This document shows, piece after piece, positions 36,287 through 44,753 of a stretch of DNA of 64,000 nt. Positions within the stretch are counted from its first letter, which is position 1; every line of letters starts with the position of its first letter. Where the stretch lies: positions 2,232,001 to 2,296,000 of the forward strand of contig CBDFNJ010000002.1 in NCBI GenBank assembly GCA_965250115.1, given 5' to 3'. The translations under genes were made by a program, and so were the position numbers. Origin of the DNA: CBDFHB01 sp965250115. Lineage in GTDB: Bacteria > Acidobacteriota > Vicinamibacteria > Marinacidobacterales > SMYC01. The notes beneath the pieces are model-generated. The model searched no databases. It saw only the letters and a list, made by a program, of their open reading frames with translations, and was not told where the DNA came from.

Positions 36287-36751
36287 ATGAACATAAAGAC
36301 CAAGACCGTCGTGCGCTACAAGTTATCCGGCTCCGCCGAGAGTCACAGCCGGACGTTGTTAAAAGTCCGTGACCTGGTGGACGTTTCCGACGAACCAGTA
36401 GAGCGCGGCGGCACCAACGAAGGCCTGGCGCCCACTGAATTCTTCCTCTCCGCGCTGATAGCCTGCAGCAACGTGATTTCTCACAAGATCGCCAAACAAA
36501 ACGGCATCCGGCTGGAGTCGCTGGAAATTTCACTGGACGCAGGCTTCAACCGCTTGGGGGTCACGCTACAGGAGGAAGTCGACCTGCCCTTTCCCGATAT
36601 CAAACTGCGTATCGAGGCGATCACCGATGCTCCTGAAGAACAAATGGAGATACTCGAGCGCGACCTGCCGCGTTTTTGCCCCGTGTCGAAGATGATCCGG
36701 CAGGCAGGGACCAAAGTTGATACCGAATGGGTGATTACCCGTCCCTCTTGA
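36287..36751 (+). CDS. OsmC/Ohr-family peroxidase-like protein
   Basis: A 154-residue OsmC-family protein. The two redox Cys of the family are present: one in SALIACSNVISHKIA (around residue 63) and one in LPRFCPVSKMIR (around 127), with the Arg/Glu environment typical of OsmC. Intact members reduce organic hydroperoxides with lipoyl or thiol partners, in the cytosol. The gene shares strand and style with the MFS transporter upstream, suggesting a small stress or detoxification cassette. No Shine-Dalgarno is clear upstream of the ATG. Confidence 0.85.
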   Translation: MNIKTKTVVRYKLSGSAESHSRTLLKVRDLVDVSDEPVERGGTNEGLAPTEFFLSALIACSNVISHKIAKQNGIRLESLEISLDAGFNRLGVTLQEEVDLPFPDIKLRIEAITDAPEEQMEILERDLPRFCPVSKMIRQAGTKVDTEWVITRPS

Positions 36752-36995
36752 ATCGGTTCAACAACGACTGGAAGCTCTGCATCCTTACCCACGTAACTAT
36801 GAAGGTTGACAGACAATGTTGCACAACCTATAACCGACCGGTCTTTGGTGTGGCTCGAGGACGAACCGAGTCGCGGACCGTCGTAGCCGGACGTCGAGTG
36901 CGTTCCAGCTCTCGCCCTCGGCTATCGCTTGGTTGTCTTCTCGTCGCTACGGATTCTCAATCGCTATCCATCCGAAGTTCGGTTCGGGAGGCAAA

Positions 36996-39900
36996 ATGAA
37001 CCAGTCTTTTCGGCTCCGCCCCTCTTTTTTTCTGATCGCCATCCTCTTATTAGCCGGCTCATCCGGACCGGCCTCCGGCGCTGCAGCCCAGTCCGACCGC
37101 ATCGACCCCGCCCTTCTCGCCGGCATGAGGGCCCGGTCGATCGGCCCGGCTGCCATGGGCGGCCGAATCACCACGATCGACGCGGTCTCGGCCGATCCTA
37201 GAATCATTTACATCGGCGGGGCCAGCGGCGGCGTCTGGAAAACCACGAACGGCGGCATGAGTTGGAAGCCTATCTTCGACGACCAGCCCGTCCACTCGAT
37301 CGGCGCGATCGCCATCTTCCAGCCCAACCCCGACGTCATCTGGGTCGGCACTGGCGAGGGCAACCCGAGAAACTCGGCTTCGGTCGGCAACGGCATCTAC
37401 AAGTCGGTCGATGGCGGCGAAACCTGGGTGCACCTTGGGCTCGAAGCGAGCGAGCGCATCCACCGCGTCGTCCTGCACCCCACCGATCCGAACGTTGCCT
37501 ATATCGCGGCTCTCGGCCAGGCCTGGGGGGAAAACGAGGAACGCGGCGTGTTCAAGACGACCGACGGCGGTCTGAGCTGGACGAAGGCTCTTTACGTGGA
37601 TGAACGCACCGGCGCGACCGAGCTGACCATGGATCCGGTTAACTCCGACCACCTGATCGCCGGCATGTGGGAGTTCCGGCGCTGGCCGTTCTTCTTCAAG
37701 TCGGGCGGTCCGGGGTCCGGCATGTACACCACCTGGGACGGTGGCAGGAACTGGAAGCAGACCACGCCCGACGACGGCCTGCCCGAGGGCGAGCTCGGAA
37801 GGATGGGCGTTGCTTTTTCGTTTTCCGACCCTGAGATCGTCTACGCCCTCGTGGAAGCTGAACGGAGCGCGTTTCTCCGGTCTGAGAACCGCGGCCGCAC
37901 ATGGCGCATCGTCAACTCCCAGCGCGGCGTCGCCTCGCGGCCCTTTTACTATGGCGACATCCGCGTCGATCCAAAGCACCCCAACCTCATCTACAACGTC
38001 TCCGGAAGCGTCACCGTTTCGAGGGACGGCGGCAAGAGCTTCGCGCCGCTCACTCCCGTCGGCGAGGTGCACGGCGACCACCACGCCTTCTGGATCCACC
38101 CCGAAAACCCCGACTTCATTCTCGACGGCAACGACGGTGGTTTCTACAAGAGCCGCGATGCGGGCAAGACCTGGAGTTTCGTTCGCAACCTGCCGCTGGC
38201 GCAGTACTACCACATAGCCGTCGACATGGACGTGCCTTACAACGTCTACGGCGGGCTTCAGGACAACGGTTCATGGCGCGGCCCTAGCGCCGTTCGGGAG
38301 GGGAGCTCCCGAACACCGCCCCGTCGGAGCTTCTACGGCGGCAGCATCCGCAACCACCACTGGCAGATTCTGAGCTTCGGTGACGGTTTCGACACTGCGC
38401 CGACCCCTGACGACTCGATGGTCGGTTACTCGATGGCCCAGGGTGGAGAGCTAGTGCGCTGGAACCTGCACATGGGCGAAGGCAAGTCGATCATGCCGGA
38501 TGGGCCCGCGGACGATGAGCTACGCTTCAACTGGGACGCTGGGCTCGCCGTTGACCCCTTCGACCCCGGTACCGTCTACCTCGGCAGCCAGTTCCTGCAC
38601 AAATCCACGGACCGGGGCGACAACTGGACGATCGTCAGTCCCGACATGACGACCGATAACCCCGAGTGGCAGCTTCAGGCCGATTCCGGCGGCCTCACCC
38701 GCGACGTCAGCAGCGCTGAAAACTACACCACAATCACCGCGATCGGTCCGAGCGAGGTGGAGCGCGGAGCGATCTGGCTGGGCACCGACGACGGCCGCCT
38801 ACACGTCACGCGCGACAGTGGGCAAAGCTGGGAGAGCGTCGAGGAAAATCTTCCCGGCGTGCCGCCCTACGGCTGGATCTCGCAGATCAAGCCCTCGAAG
38901 TTCGAAGCCGCGGCAGCCTTCGTCGTGCTCGATGATCACCGCCGCTCCGACTGGACGCCATACGTTTTGCGCACCGACGATTGGGGTGCCACCTGGACGA
39001 ACCTGGTGACCGACGAGATCTGGGGCTACGCGCTCGCGATCGATCAGGACCCGGTGGACCCTAACCTGTTGTTCTTGGGCACCGAGTTCGGGCTCTACGT
39101 TTCGCTCGATGGCGGCGGAAGCTGGATGAAGTGGACCCACGGCTTCCCGACCGCCTCGGCGATGGACCTGGTGGTACATCCCCGCGAGCACGACCTCGTC
39201 GTCGGGACCCACGGCCGCTCGATCTACATCATCGACGACATCGGGCCACTCAGGGGGCTCACCGCCGAGGTCCTGGCCGAGTCGCTGCACCTTTTCGAGG
39301 TCCCCGACGCCTGGGAGTACACGGCCCTCGCATCCCCCGGCGGCGTCTACCTCGGCCACGGGGAGTTCGAGGGGGAAAACCGGCCGTACGGTGCCCTCAT
39401 CACTTACTCACTGAACGTTGAGGGTTTGCAGCATAGCGAGGAGGGGAGCCGGGCGCCACAGGTGACGATCGAGATCTCCGACTCCTCGGGCTCGATGCTT
39501 ACCACCTTCAAGGCCCCGGCCAACCGCGGCATCAACCGCGCCACCTGGAATCTGCGGCGCGACGACTTCAAGCAGCCGCCTGGGAACCGGGGCTTCCTCG
39601 TCGGCTATGGTTTCGGCGGTCCCCATGTACCGCCCGGCAACTACAGGGTTGTAGTTTCTCACGAGGACAAAAGCGCCGAGAGTAGCCTGACGATCCTGCC
39701 CGACCCCCTTTCGAAGGCCACGGAGGCCGACCGACGGGCGAAGTGGCAGGCCATCCTCGAGATGGGTGAGCTCCACGATGCCGCCGCCAACGCGATTATC
39801 GGCATTCTCGACGCCAAGTCGGACATCGACGCTATTGCCGAGAAGTCCCGGGCGGCGCAGGAGCGCGTGGCCCACGCGGATCCGCAGCTGGCCGGTGTCA

Positions 39901-40223
39901 TAGGCGCCGCAAGGGAGCTCAAGAGCAAGCTGACCGAGCTCGAGGCTCGACTGTGGCCACGGACCGACATCCAGGGCAGGAGCGCTTCCAACTACGCCTT
40001 CGCCAAGATCGGCGATGCCATCGGTCGTCTGTATTCCTCCTGGGACGCGCCGAGCTCCGCGGACCGGAGTTACATGCAGCTGGCCGAGGATCGCCTCGAT
40101 GAGGCCATGCAAGACGTCAACCAGATCTTCGAGGAAGACGTGGCCGAGTTTCGGCGAGTGGCACGGGAGGCCGGGATCGAGCTGCTTTCCCGCCCGGTTA
40201 GCCAGAGTACTTCCCTTCGGTGA
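36996..40223 (+). CDS. Exported BNR/VPS10-type beta-propeller protein (paralogue 2)
   Basis: A 1075-residue secreted protein, a paralogue of the one at 31613-34495. The signal peptide is FFLIAILLLAGSSGPASGAAAQ. Propeller repeats include GGVWKTTNGGMSWKPI, YKSVDGGETWVHLG, FKTTDGGLSWTKAL, YTTWDGGRNWKQT, LRSENRGRTWRIV and TRDSGQSWESVEEN, with the GTHGRSIYIIDDIGPL end motif. The C-terminal ~200 residues are helical and charged and have no counterpart in paralogue 1. The ATG at 36996 is preceded by GGGAGGCAAA; the upstream open frame to 36933 is rejected as it would spoil the signal peptide. Likely function: extracellular binding or hydrolysis, unproven. Confidence 0.87.
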   Translation: MNQSFRLRPSFFLIAILLLAGSSGPASGAAAQSDRIDPALLAGMRARSIGPAAMGGRITTIDAVSADPRIIYIGGASGGVWKTTNGGMSWKPIFDDQPVHSIGAIAIFQPNPDVIWVGTGEGNPRNSASVGNGIYKSVDGGETWVHLGLEASERIHRVVLHPTDPNVAYIAALGQAWGENEERGVFKTTDGGLSWTKALYVDERTGATELTMDPVNSDHLIAGMWEFRRWPFFFKSGGPGSGMYTTWDGGRNWKQTTPDDGLPEGELGRMGVAFSFSDPEIVYALVEAERSAFLRSENRGRTWRIVNSQRGVASRPFYYGDIRVDPKHPNLIYNVSGSVTVSRDGGKSFAPLTPVGEVHGDHHAFWIHPENPDFILDGNDGGFYKSRDAGKTWSFVRNLPLAQYYHIAVDMDVPYNVYGGLQDNGSWRGPSAVREGSSRTPPRRSFYGGSIRNHHWQILSFGDGFDTAPTPDDSMVGYSMAQGGELVRWNLHMGEGKSIMPDGPADDELRFNWDAGLAVDPFDPGTVYLGSQFLHKSTDRGDNWTIVSPDMTTDNPEWQLQADSGGLTRDVSSAENYTTITAIGPSEVERGAIWLGTDDGRLHVTRDSGQSWESVEENLPGVPPYGWISQIKPSKFEAAAAFVVLDDHRRSDWTPYVLRTDDWGATWTNLVTDEIWGYALAIDQDPVDPNLLFLGTEFGLYVSLDGGGSWMKWTHGFPTASAMDLVVHPREHDLVVGTHGRSIYIIDDIGPLRGLTAEVLAESLHLFEVPDAWEYTALASPGGVYLGHGEFEGENRPYGALITYSLNVEGLQHSEEGSRAPQVTIEISDSSGSMLTTFKAPANRGINRATWNLRRDDFKQPPGNRGFLVGYGFGGPHVPPGNYRVVVSHEDKSAESSLTILPDPLSKATEADRRAKWQAILEMGELHDAAANAIIGILDAKSDIDAIAEKSRAAQERVAHADPQLAGVIGAARELKSKLTELEARLWPRTDIQGRSASNYAFAKIGDAIGRLYSSWDAPSSADRSYMQLAEDRLDEAMQDVNQIFEEDVAEFRRVAREAGIELLSRPVSQSTSLR

Positions 40224-40274
40224 TGGTCCTTGGCCTGGTTTGTCTTGCGAACGCCCGCAGTCCCGAAGGCTGCG

Positions 40275-41912
40275 TCACCGCGCCGTCGGCAGCTTCGGCG
40301 TGTGGACCGGAAGGCGACGCGCCTTCGTGACGCGCTCGAAGGCGTAGCCCAGCGCGAGGAGACGCGGCTCACTGAACGCCGTGCCCAGGAACGAAATCCC
40401 CACCGGGAGCCCGTTCCCGGTAAAGCCAGCCGGCACGACGAGATCCGGGAATCCCGTCAGGTTGGCGAATCTGAGTGGTGAGTCTTGCCAAGTCGCGACG
40501 GCCCGACTCGGGTCAGCGTCGATCCGAGGCGGACGGCGGGGCGACGTCGGATACACGATGGCGTCCAGATTCTCGGACTGCATCAGGCCCAAAACGATCG
40601 AACGAACCAGGGGCAAGCCATGCTCGTAGACGGCCTGATACTCGGGATCGGAGAGCTCGCCACTGTCCTCTTCACGCTTCATCAGGCTCCATCGGGCCGG
40701 GTTCGGCCAACCCTCATCCGTGGGAGCGGTCATGAGAACCGACTCCTGCACGAGCTCCGCGAGGGTCTTCGGAAAGCGGGGCGCAAGCGTGGCGAGATAG
40801 TCCGAAATCTGGACGCGAAACTCCCGCGCGCGGAGCGCCGTGAACAAACCCCTGCTCGAGTCGAGCAGCCACTGCGGTAGGCGCACGTCGACCACAGTTG
40901 CACCGGCGTCTCGAATGACTACCAGAGAGGCTTCGATAATCCAATCCACGTCGGCATCGTAACCGAGGAAATCGCGCGCGATGCCAATGCGGGCGCTCTC
41001 CAGTGCGTTCGCGTCCAGATATTGTATGTAGTCCGTTTCGAAGCGTCCCTCGCTCTTCCGCGTGGCGTCATCGGCGGCGTCGATACCGGTCATCACCCCG
41101 AGCGCGGCCGCCACGTCGTAGACGTGTCGGGCCATGGGACCGGCCGTGTCGAAGGAGAGCGCTAGCGGAATGATGCCATCGCGGCTCAGAAGCCCGTGCG
41201 TCGGTTTGAGGCCAACGATGCCGTGGGTCGTCGAGGGGCCTCGCACCGAGCCGCCCGTATCCGTACCCAGACCCAGCTGCGCATAGGCTGCCGCGATAGC
41301 CGCGCCCGTCCCTGCGGAGGACCCCGAGGGAGAGCGCGCGAGGTCGTGAGGGTTGCGGGTCGTTCCACCGAGTGAGCTCAAACCGCCACCTACCGCGAAC
41401 TCGCTCATGTTGACTTTGGCGAGAATGATGGCGCCCGCGTCACGGAGCTTTTGCACGATGAAGGCGTCATCCGGTGGAAGAGATCCCTCCAACAGAATGG
41501 AGCCAGCTGTGGTCGGGATGTCCGACGTGTCGATGTTGTCCTTCAGGACCACAGGGATGCCGTGCAAGCGGGAGCGTGGGCCCTGGGCCTTCCGCTCCGA
41601 ATCGAGCGCTCGCGCCGTCTCCATCGCTTTGGGGTTCATGGCGATGACGGCGTTGAGCATCGGTCCCGCCTCGTCGTAGGCCGCGATGCGAGCGAGATAC
41701 AGCTCGACGAGCCTTTCCGACGTCAGCGTACCTGTGTCGAACGCTTGGTTGAGGTCTTCGATGGTCACCACTGTGGCATCGAACCCCTGCGCCCACACGA
41801 CGGGGGCGAAGCCGACTCCCATCACCACCGTGAACGCGGCGAGCCAGCGTTTGACGCGTCCGAGCCGTCGTGCGCGGGCGCCAATGGAAACGAAGAGGAA
41901 AGGAAAAGTCAT
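40275..41912 (-). CDS. Exported amidase-signature-family hydrolase
   Basis: A 545-residue amidase-signature enzyme with an N-terminal signal/anchor segment (WLAAFTVVMGVGFAPVVWA, residues ~23-41). The catalytic Ser-cisSer-Lys arrangement is visible: Lys in GIPVVLKDNID, the cis-Ser in SPSGSSAGTGAAIA, and the nucleophile Ser in LGTDTGGSVRGPS. PAGFTGNGLPVGISFLG lies near the end. Exported amidases of this family act on amides and peptides, fitting the region's theme. It is on the minus strand together with the M14-like gene, separated by 33 bases (41913-41945), so the two could be co-transcribed. Confidence 0.9.
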   Translation of the reverse strand: MTFPFLFVSIGARARRLGRVKRWLAAFTVVMGVGFAPVVWAQGFDATVVTIEDLNQAFDTGTLTSERLVELYLARIAAYDEAGPMLNAVIAMNPKAMETARALDSERKAQGPRSRLHGIPVVLKDNIDTSDIPTTAGSILLEGSLPPDDAFIVQKLRDAGAIILAKVNMSEFAVGGGLSSLGGTTRNPHDLARSPSGSSAGTGAAIAAAYAQLGLGTDTGGSVRGPSTTHGIVGLKPTHGLLSRDGIIPLALSFDTAGPMARHVYDVAAALGVMTGIDAADDATRKSEGRFETDYIQYLDANALESARIGIARDFLGYDADVDWIIEASLVVIRDAGATVVDVRLPQWLLDSSRGLFTALRAREFRVQISDYLATLAPRFPKTLAELVQESVLMTAPTDEGWPNPARWSLMKREEDSGELSDPEYQAVYEHGLPLVRSIVLGLMQSENLDAIVYPTSPRRPPRIDADPSRAVATWQDSPLRFANLTGFPDLVVPAGFTGNGLPVGISFLGTAFSEPRLLALGYAFERVTKARRLPVHTPKLPTAR

Positions 41913-41945
41913 GACGAAGTTAGCCGCTCACGCGGGCCAGATAAG

Positions 41946-44570
41946 CTACTGCTCGTCCCGGGACGCAGTCGTATGCGTCATTGCCGCTGCCGTCTCCGAT
42001 GTCGCGAGATAGATGGAGTTGAACAGGAGCTTGAACGTGCCGTGCGCCTGGCCCCGGTGCTGCGCGCGGATGCCCAGAAGGACGACGCGGCCTTGCTCGA
42101 GCGCGGCCTCGACGATCGCCGCCCGCCCATACAGCCGTTGCTCCCCGTGCGTCCAGCCGCTCAGAAGCAGCGGTTTCTCCGGATAGTGTGCTACCACCCG
42201 CACGTGCTTCGGCGGCTCCGGGTCCCGCGCAATGTCGTCTTCGAAATCGGTCCGGTCGCGGCCGACGAAAAACGCTGGGCCGCGCGCAAAAAACGCCCCA
42301 GCCTCCCCCGGCATCCCGAACCCGATCGGATGTTTTGTGTCGATGGCCACCCGCAGGATGCTGCCCGGGACGAGGAAGTCCGAGGCCGGCACCCCCGCCA
42401 GCACGTTCTGCACCGGCAGCCCAAACGTCGTCACCGGGAGCTCGGTCGCATGGCCCATCGCCACGAGCGTCCCGCCGGCCGCGGCAAACTTGTAGAGGTT
42501 GGCCGCCCCCACGATGCCCATGCCGCCGGCGAATTCCGGAGGCACGGTGCCAGGCGCGTTTCCGTGAAGCATCGACTCGAGCCGCGCGTTGGGTAGCAGG
42601 ATGACGTCGTACTTGGCCTGCAGGTCTCCCGCCTCGAGCTCCTCGTCGCGGATGCTGCTCACCGCAAACTCGAACTTCTCGAGCAGCCATCGCGTCCACC
42701 CCTCGTCCGCGTTGCCTCGCGTGACCCAAGCCCGATACAGGCCCACGCGCGGCGCCCTCACACGCAGCAATTCGCCGCCGGGCGCCTCGTCCTGGGCGGC
42801 CACCTCGAGGCCCAGCAACGTCGCGGCGTCTTCCACCCGCGCGTGCGTGCCCTCCCCGGCCATTACCAGGAACGTCCCAGCCGGCCAAGTGGCACCGCCG
42901 ACGGCCAGCGCGCCCTTCGTCCGGTACACCGTCTCGCCGGCCTTCAGCAGCCGATTGACCGCCCGGAAGGCATCGTTCACGCGCCCGTCGAGTGCGTAGG
43001 AGAGCCGCGCCCGCCCTGCCACGCGCCCTGCCGGCACCGCCGCCACCGCCACCGGCTCGAAACTGCCGGTAATCGCCTCGTCCATCAACTTGTCCATCCC
43101 GACGCCCATCTGCAGAGGCAGCGTCCAGCCCGAGATGTCGTAGGGCGCCGTGCGATACGTGTAGACCTGCGGGTTGAGGAGGTCCCGAGCGTAGGGCAGG
43201 AACGCCTGCGCCCCGCGGATCAGGAACGTCCCCGCCGAGTACGAGCGGCCGCCCGCCGCGAACGGCGCCGTCGCCCGTTCGACCTCGACCCCGCCCAGCC
43301 GCAGCACGTTGATCATCTTCACCGCCGTGCCCGGATCCCGCTGTTCGTTCGGCACGATATAGTGCTCGCCGGCGCCGGCGGCAATCGCGTCACGTCCCAT
43401 GGTGTAGATGCCGTAGAGCCACTCCTCCCGCCGCTTGGCCGCGATGTCGAGCACCGCCAGCGATGAGGACATCATGTACTCGCACGAGTCCCTGAGATGC
43501 CACTCGCCGCCGAGAAACGGACTTGGGTAGTGGGTGCTTGGCGTTCGGGTCGACGTACCGTCGACGAAGGTGTCGGGAAACGCGTCCGGATCGTAGGTGA
43601 CGGGAAAGGGCGATGGGTGATGCGTCTCGGTCAGAATGCCTATCATGTTGTGGAAGTTGGGCGTGGTCCGCATGCCGCCGTTCCACCAGGTGTCGTATCG
43701 GACGCGTGAGAGCACGCCAGTCTTCCCCTCGCGCAGGAGCTGCTGCGACATGGCGTCGCCGACGATGTTAATCCCCCGCATCACGAGCGGCGGGACGTTC
43801 GGGTTCATCGGATCGGCAAACGGCGGGACGAAGATGCGCGCCGGAAATTGGCCGGCTTGCGAGTGATCCTGAACGATCTGAGGAAACCACTCGTGGTACA
43901 CCTGCCGGCCAGCATTGCGCGTTTCCGGCAGATTGAACATGTACCAGTCGCGGTTATTGTCGAGCCCGGTGAGCTCCGGCGGTTGTGTGGGTTCGTATCC
44001 CTGCTGTCCGTGCGCCCTGTACCAATTGACGACGCGGTGCGTCCCGTCGGGATTCAGGTTGGGCATCAGCAGGAAGACGACGTGTTCGCGAATGAGCCGC
44101 ATGCGCGGGCTCTCGTCGGTGACGAGGCGCCACGCCAGCTCGGGCGCCGCCTGTACCGTTCCTACCGCGCTCGAGTAGTGCCCGAAATCGACCCAGACCA
44201 CCGTCTTTCCTTCGCGGGCCAAGGATCGGGCCTCTTCGTCCGTAAGACCCCGCGCGTGAGCGAGACGGGCGGAGATGGTCTTATAGCGCTCGAGATTCCC
44301 GAGGTTCTTCTCGGAGGAAATGATGGCGAGCACGTGGGGCCGACCCTCCGTCGTCTTGCCAATCTCGATGAGCCGGAGTCGAGGGCTTGCCGAGTCCAGT
44401 TCCTGGAAATACGTCAGGGACTGATCGAAGCTCGCCAACTTGTAGTCGGCGCAGGCGGGAAACCCGATGACGGACTCCGGAGTCGGGACCAGTCGCTGCG
44501 CGGCCGACCCCTCGATTCCGACGGACGCCAGCAACACCGCCACCAACATCGAACGACATGACCCTCGCAT
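41946..44570 (-). CDS. Exported M14-like protein lacking the zinc motif (paralogue 3)
   Basis: An 874-residue secreted protein, clearly of the M14 branch of its two paralogues (GKTTEGRPHVLAIIS, LLMPNLNPDGTHRVVNWY, LDNNRDWYMFNLPETRN, WNGGMRTTPNFHNMIGILTE). Where they have GLHASEV or GLHATEV, this one reads FGHYSSAVG. At the alignment the His becomes Y132 and the Glu becomes A135, so the HxxE zinc motif is gone, although a nearby H131 exists. The third His survives in QDHSQAG. It is therefore probably not a zinc peptidase and may bind peptides instead. The signal peptide and length are intact, and GGAAGGAG precedes the ATG at 44570, so the loss looks like retained and functional change, not decay. 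Confidence 0.85.
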   Translation of the reverse strand: MRGSCRSMLVAVLLASVGIEGSAAQRLVPTPESVIGFPACADYKLASFDQSLTYFQELDSASPRLRLIEIGKTTEGRPHVLAIISSEKNLGNLERYKTISARLAHARGLTDEEARSLAREGKTVVWVDFGHYSSAVGTVQAAPELAWRLVTDESPRMRLIREHVVFLLMPNLNPDGTHRVVNWYRAHGQQGYEPTQPPELTGLDNNRDWYMFNLPETRNAGRQVYHEWFPQIVQDHSQAGQFPARIFVPPFADPMNPNVPPLVMRGINIVGDAMSQQLLREGKTGVLSRVRYDTWWNGGMRTTPNFHNMIGILTETHHPSPFPVTYDPDAFPDTFVDGTSTRTPSTHYPSPFLGGEWHLRDSCEYMMSSSLAVLDIAAKRREEWLYGIYTMGRDAIAAGAGEHYIVPNEQRDPGTAVKMINVLRLGGVEVERATAPFAAGGRSYSAGTFLIRGAQAFLPYARDLLNPQVYTYRTAPYDISGWTLPLQMGVGMDKLMDEAITGSFEPVAVAAVPAGRVAGRARLSYALDGRVNDAFRAVNRLLKAGETVYRTKGALAVGGATWPAGTFLVMAGEGTHARVEDAATLLGLEVAAQDEAPGGELLRVRAPRVGLYRAWVTRGNADEGWTRWLLEKFEFAVSSIRDEELEAGDLQAKYDVILLPNARLESMLHGNAPGTVPPEFAGGMGIVGAANLYKFAAAGGTLVAMGHATELPVTTFGLPVQNVLAGVPASDFLVPGSILRVAIDTKHPIGFGMPGEAGAFFARGPAFFVGRDRTDFEDDIARDPEPPKHVRVVAHYPEKPLLLSGWTHGEQRLYGRAAIVEAALEQGRVVLLGIRAQHRGQAHGTFKLLFNSIYLATSETAAAMTHTTASRDEQ

Positions 44571-44684
44571 AGACAGTGCTCCTTCCCCGACCCGGTCAGC
44601 TTCTCGCGCGCAGGCAAGTCCGTCGGAAGACCTACAGATCTGAATCGGGCTCGACTCTCACGCGAGGTGCGCCGAACGGACAAC

Positions 44685-44719
44685 GAAACCGCGTCCCGTT
44701 CGGAACGGGACGCGGTTTC
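44685..44719. terminator. Perfect 17-bp inverted repeat, terminator-like
   Basis: The arms GAAACCGCGTCCCGTTC (44685-44701) and GAACGGGACGCGGTTTC (44703-44719) pair perfectly; a TTCGGAA-type loop is sterically likelier, leaving a 14-bp stem. It lies just after the end of the TonB receptor gene (minus strand) and before the M14-like gene. There is no U-tract, so it may stop transcription by another route or protect the RNA end. Confidence 0.55.
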
Positions 44720-44753
44720 GCGGGTTCACGTCCGGGGACGCGTCAATCCGACC

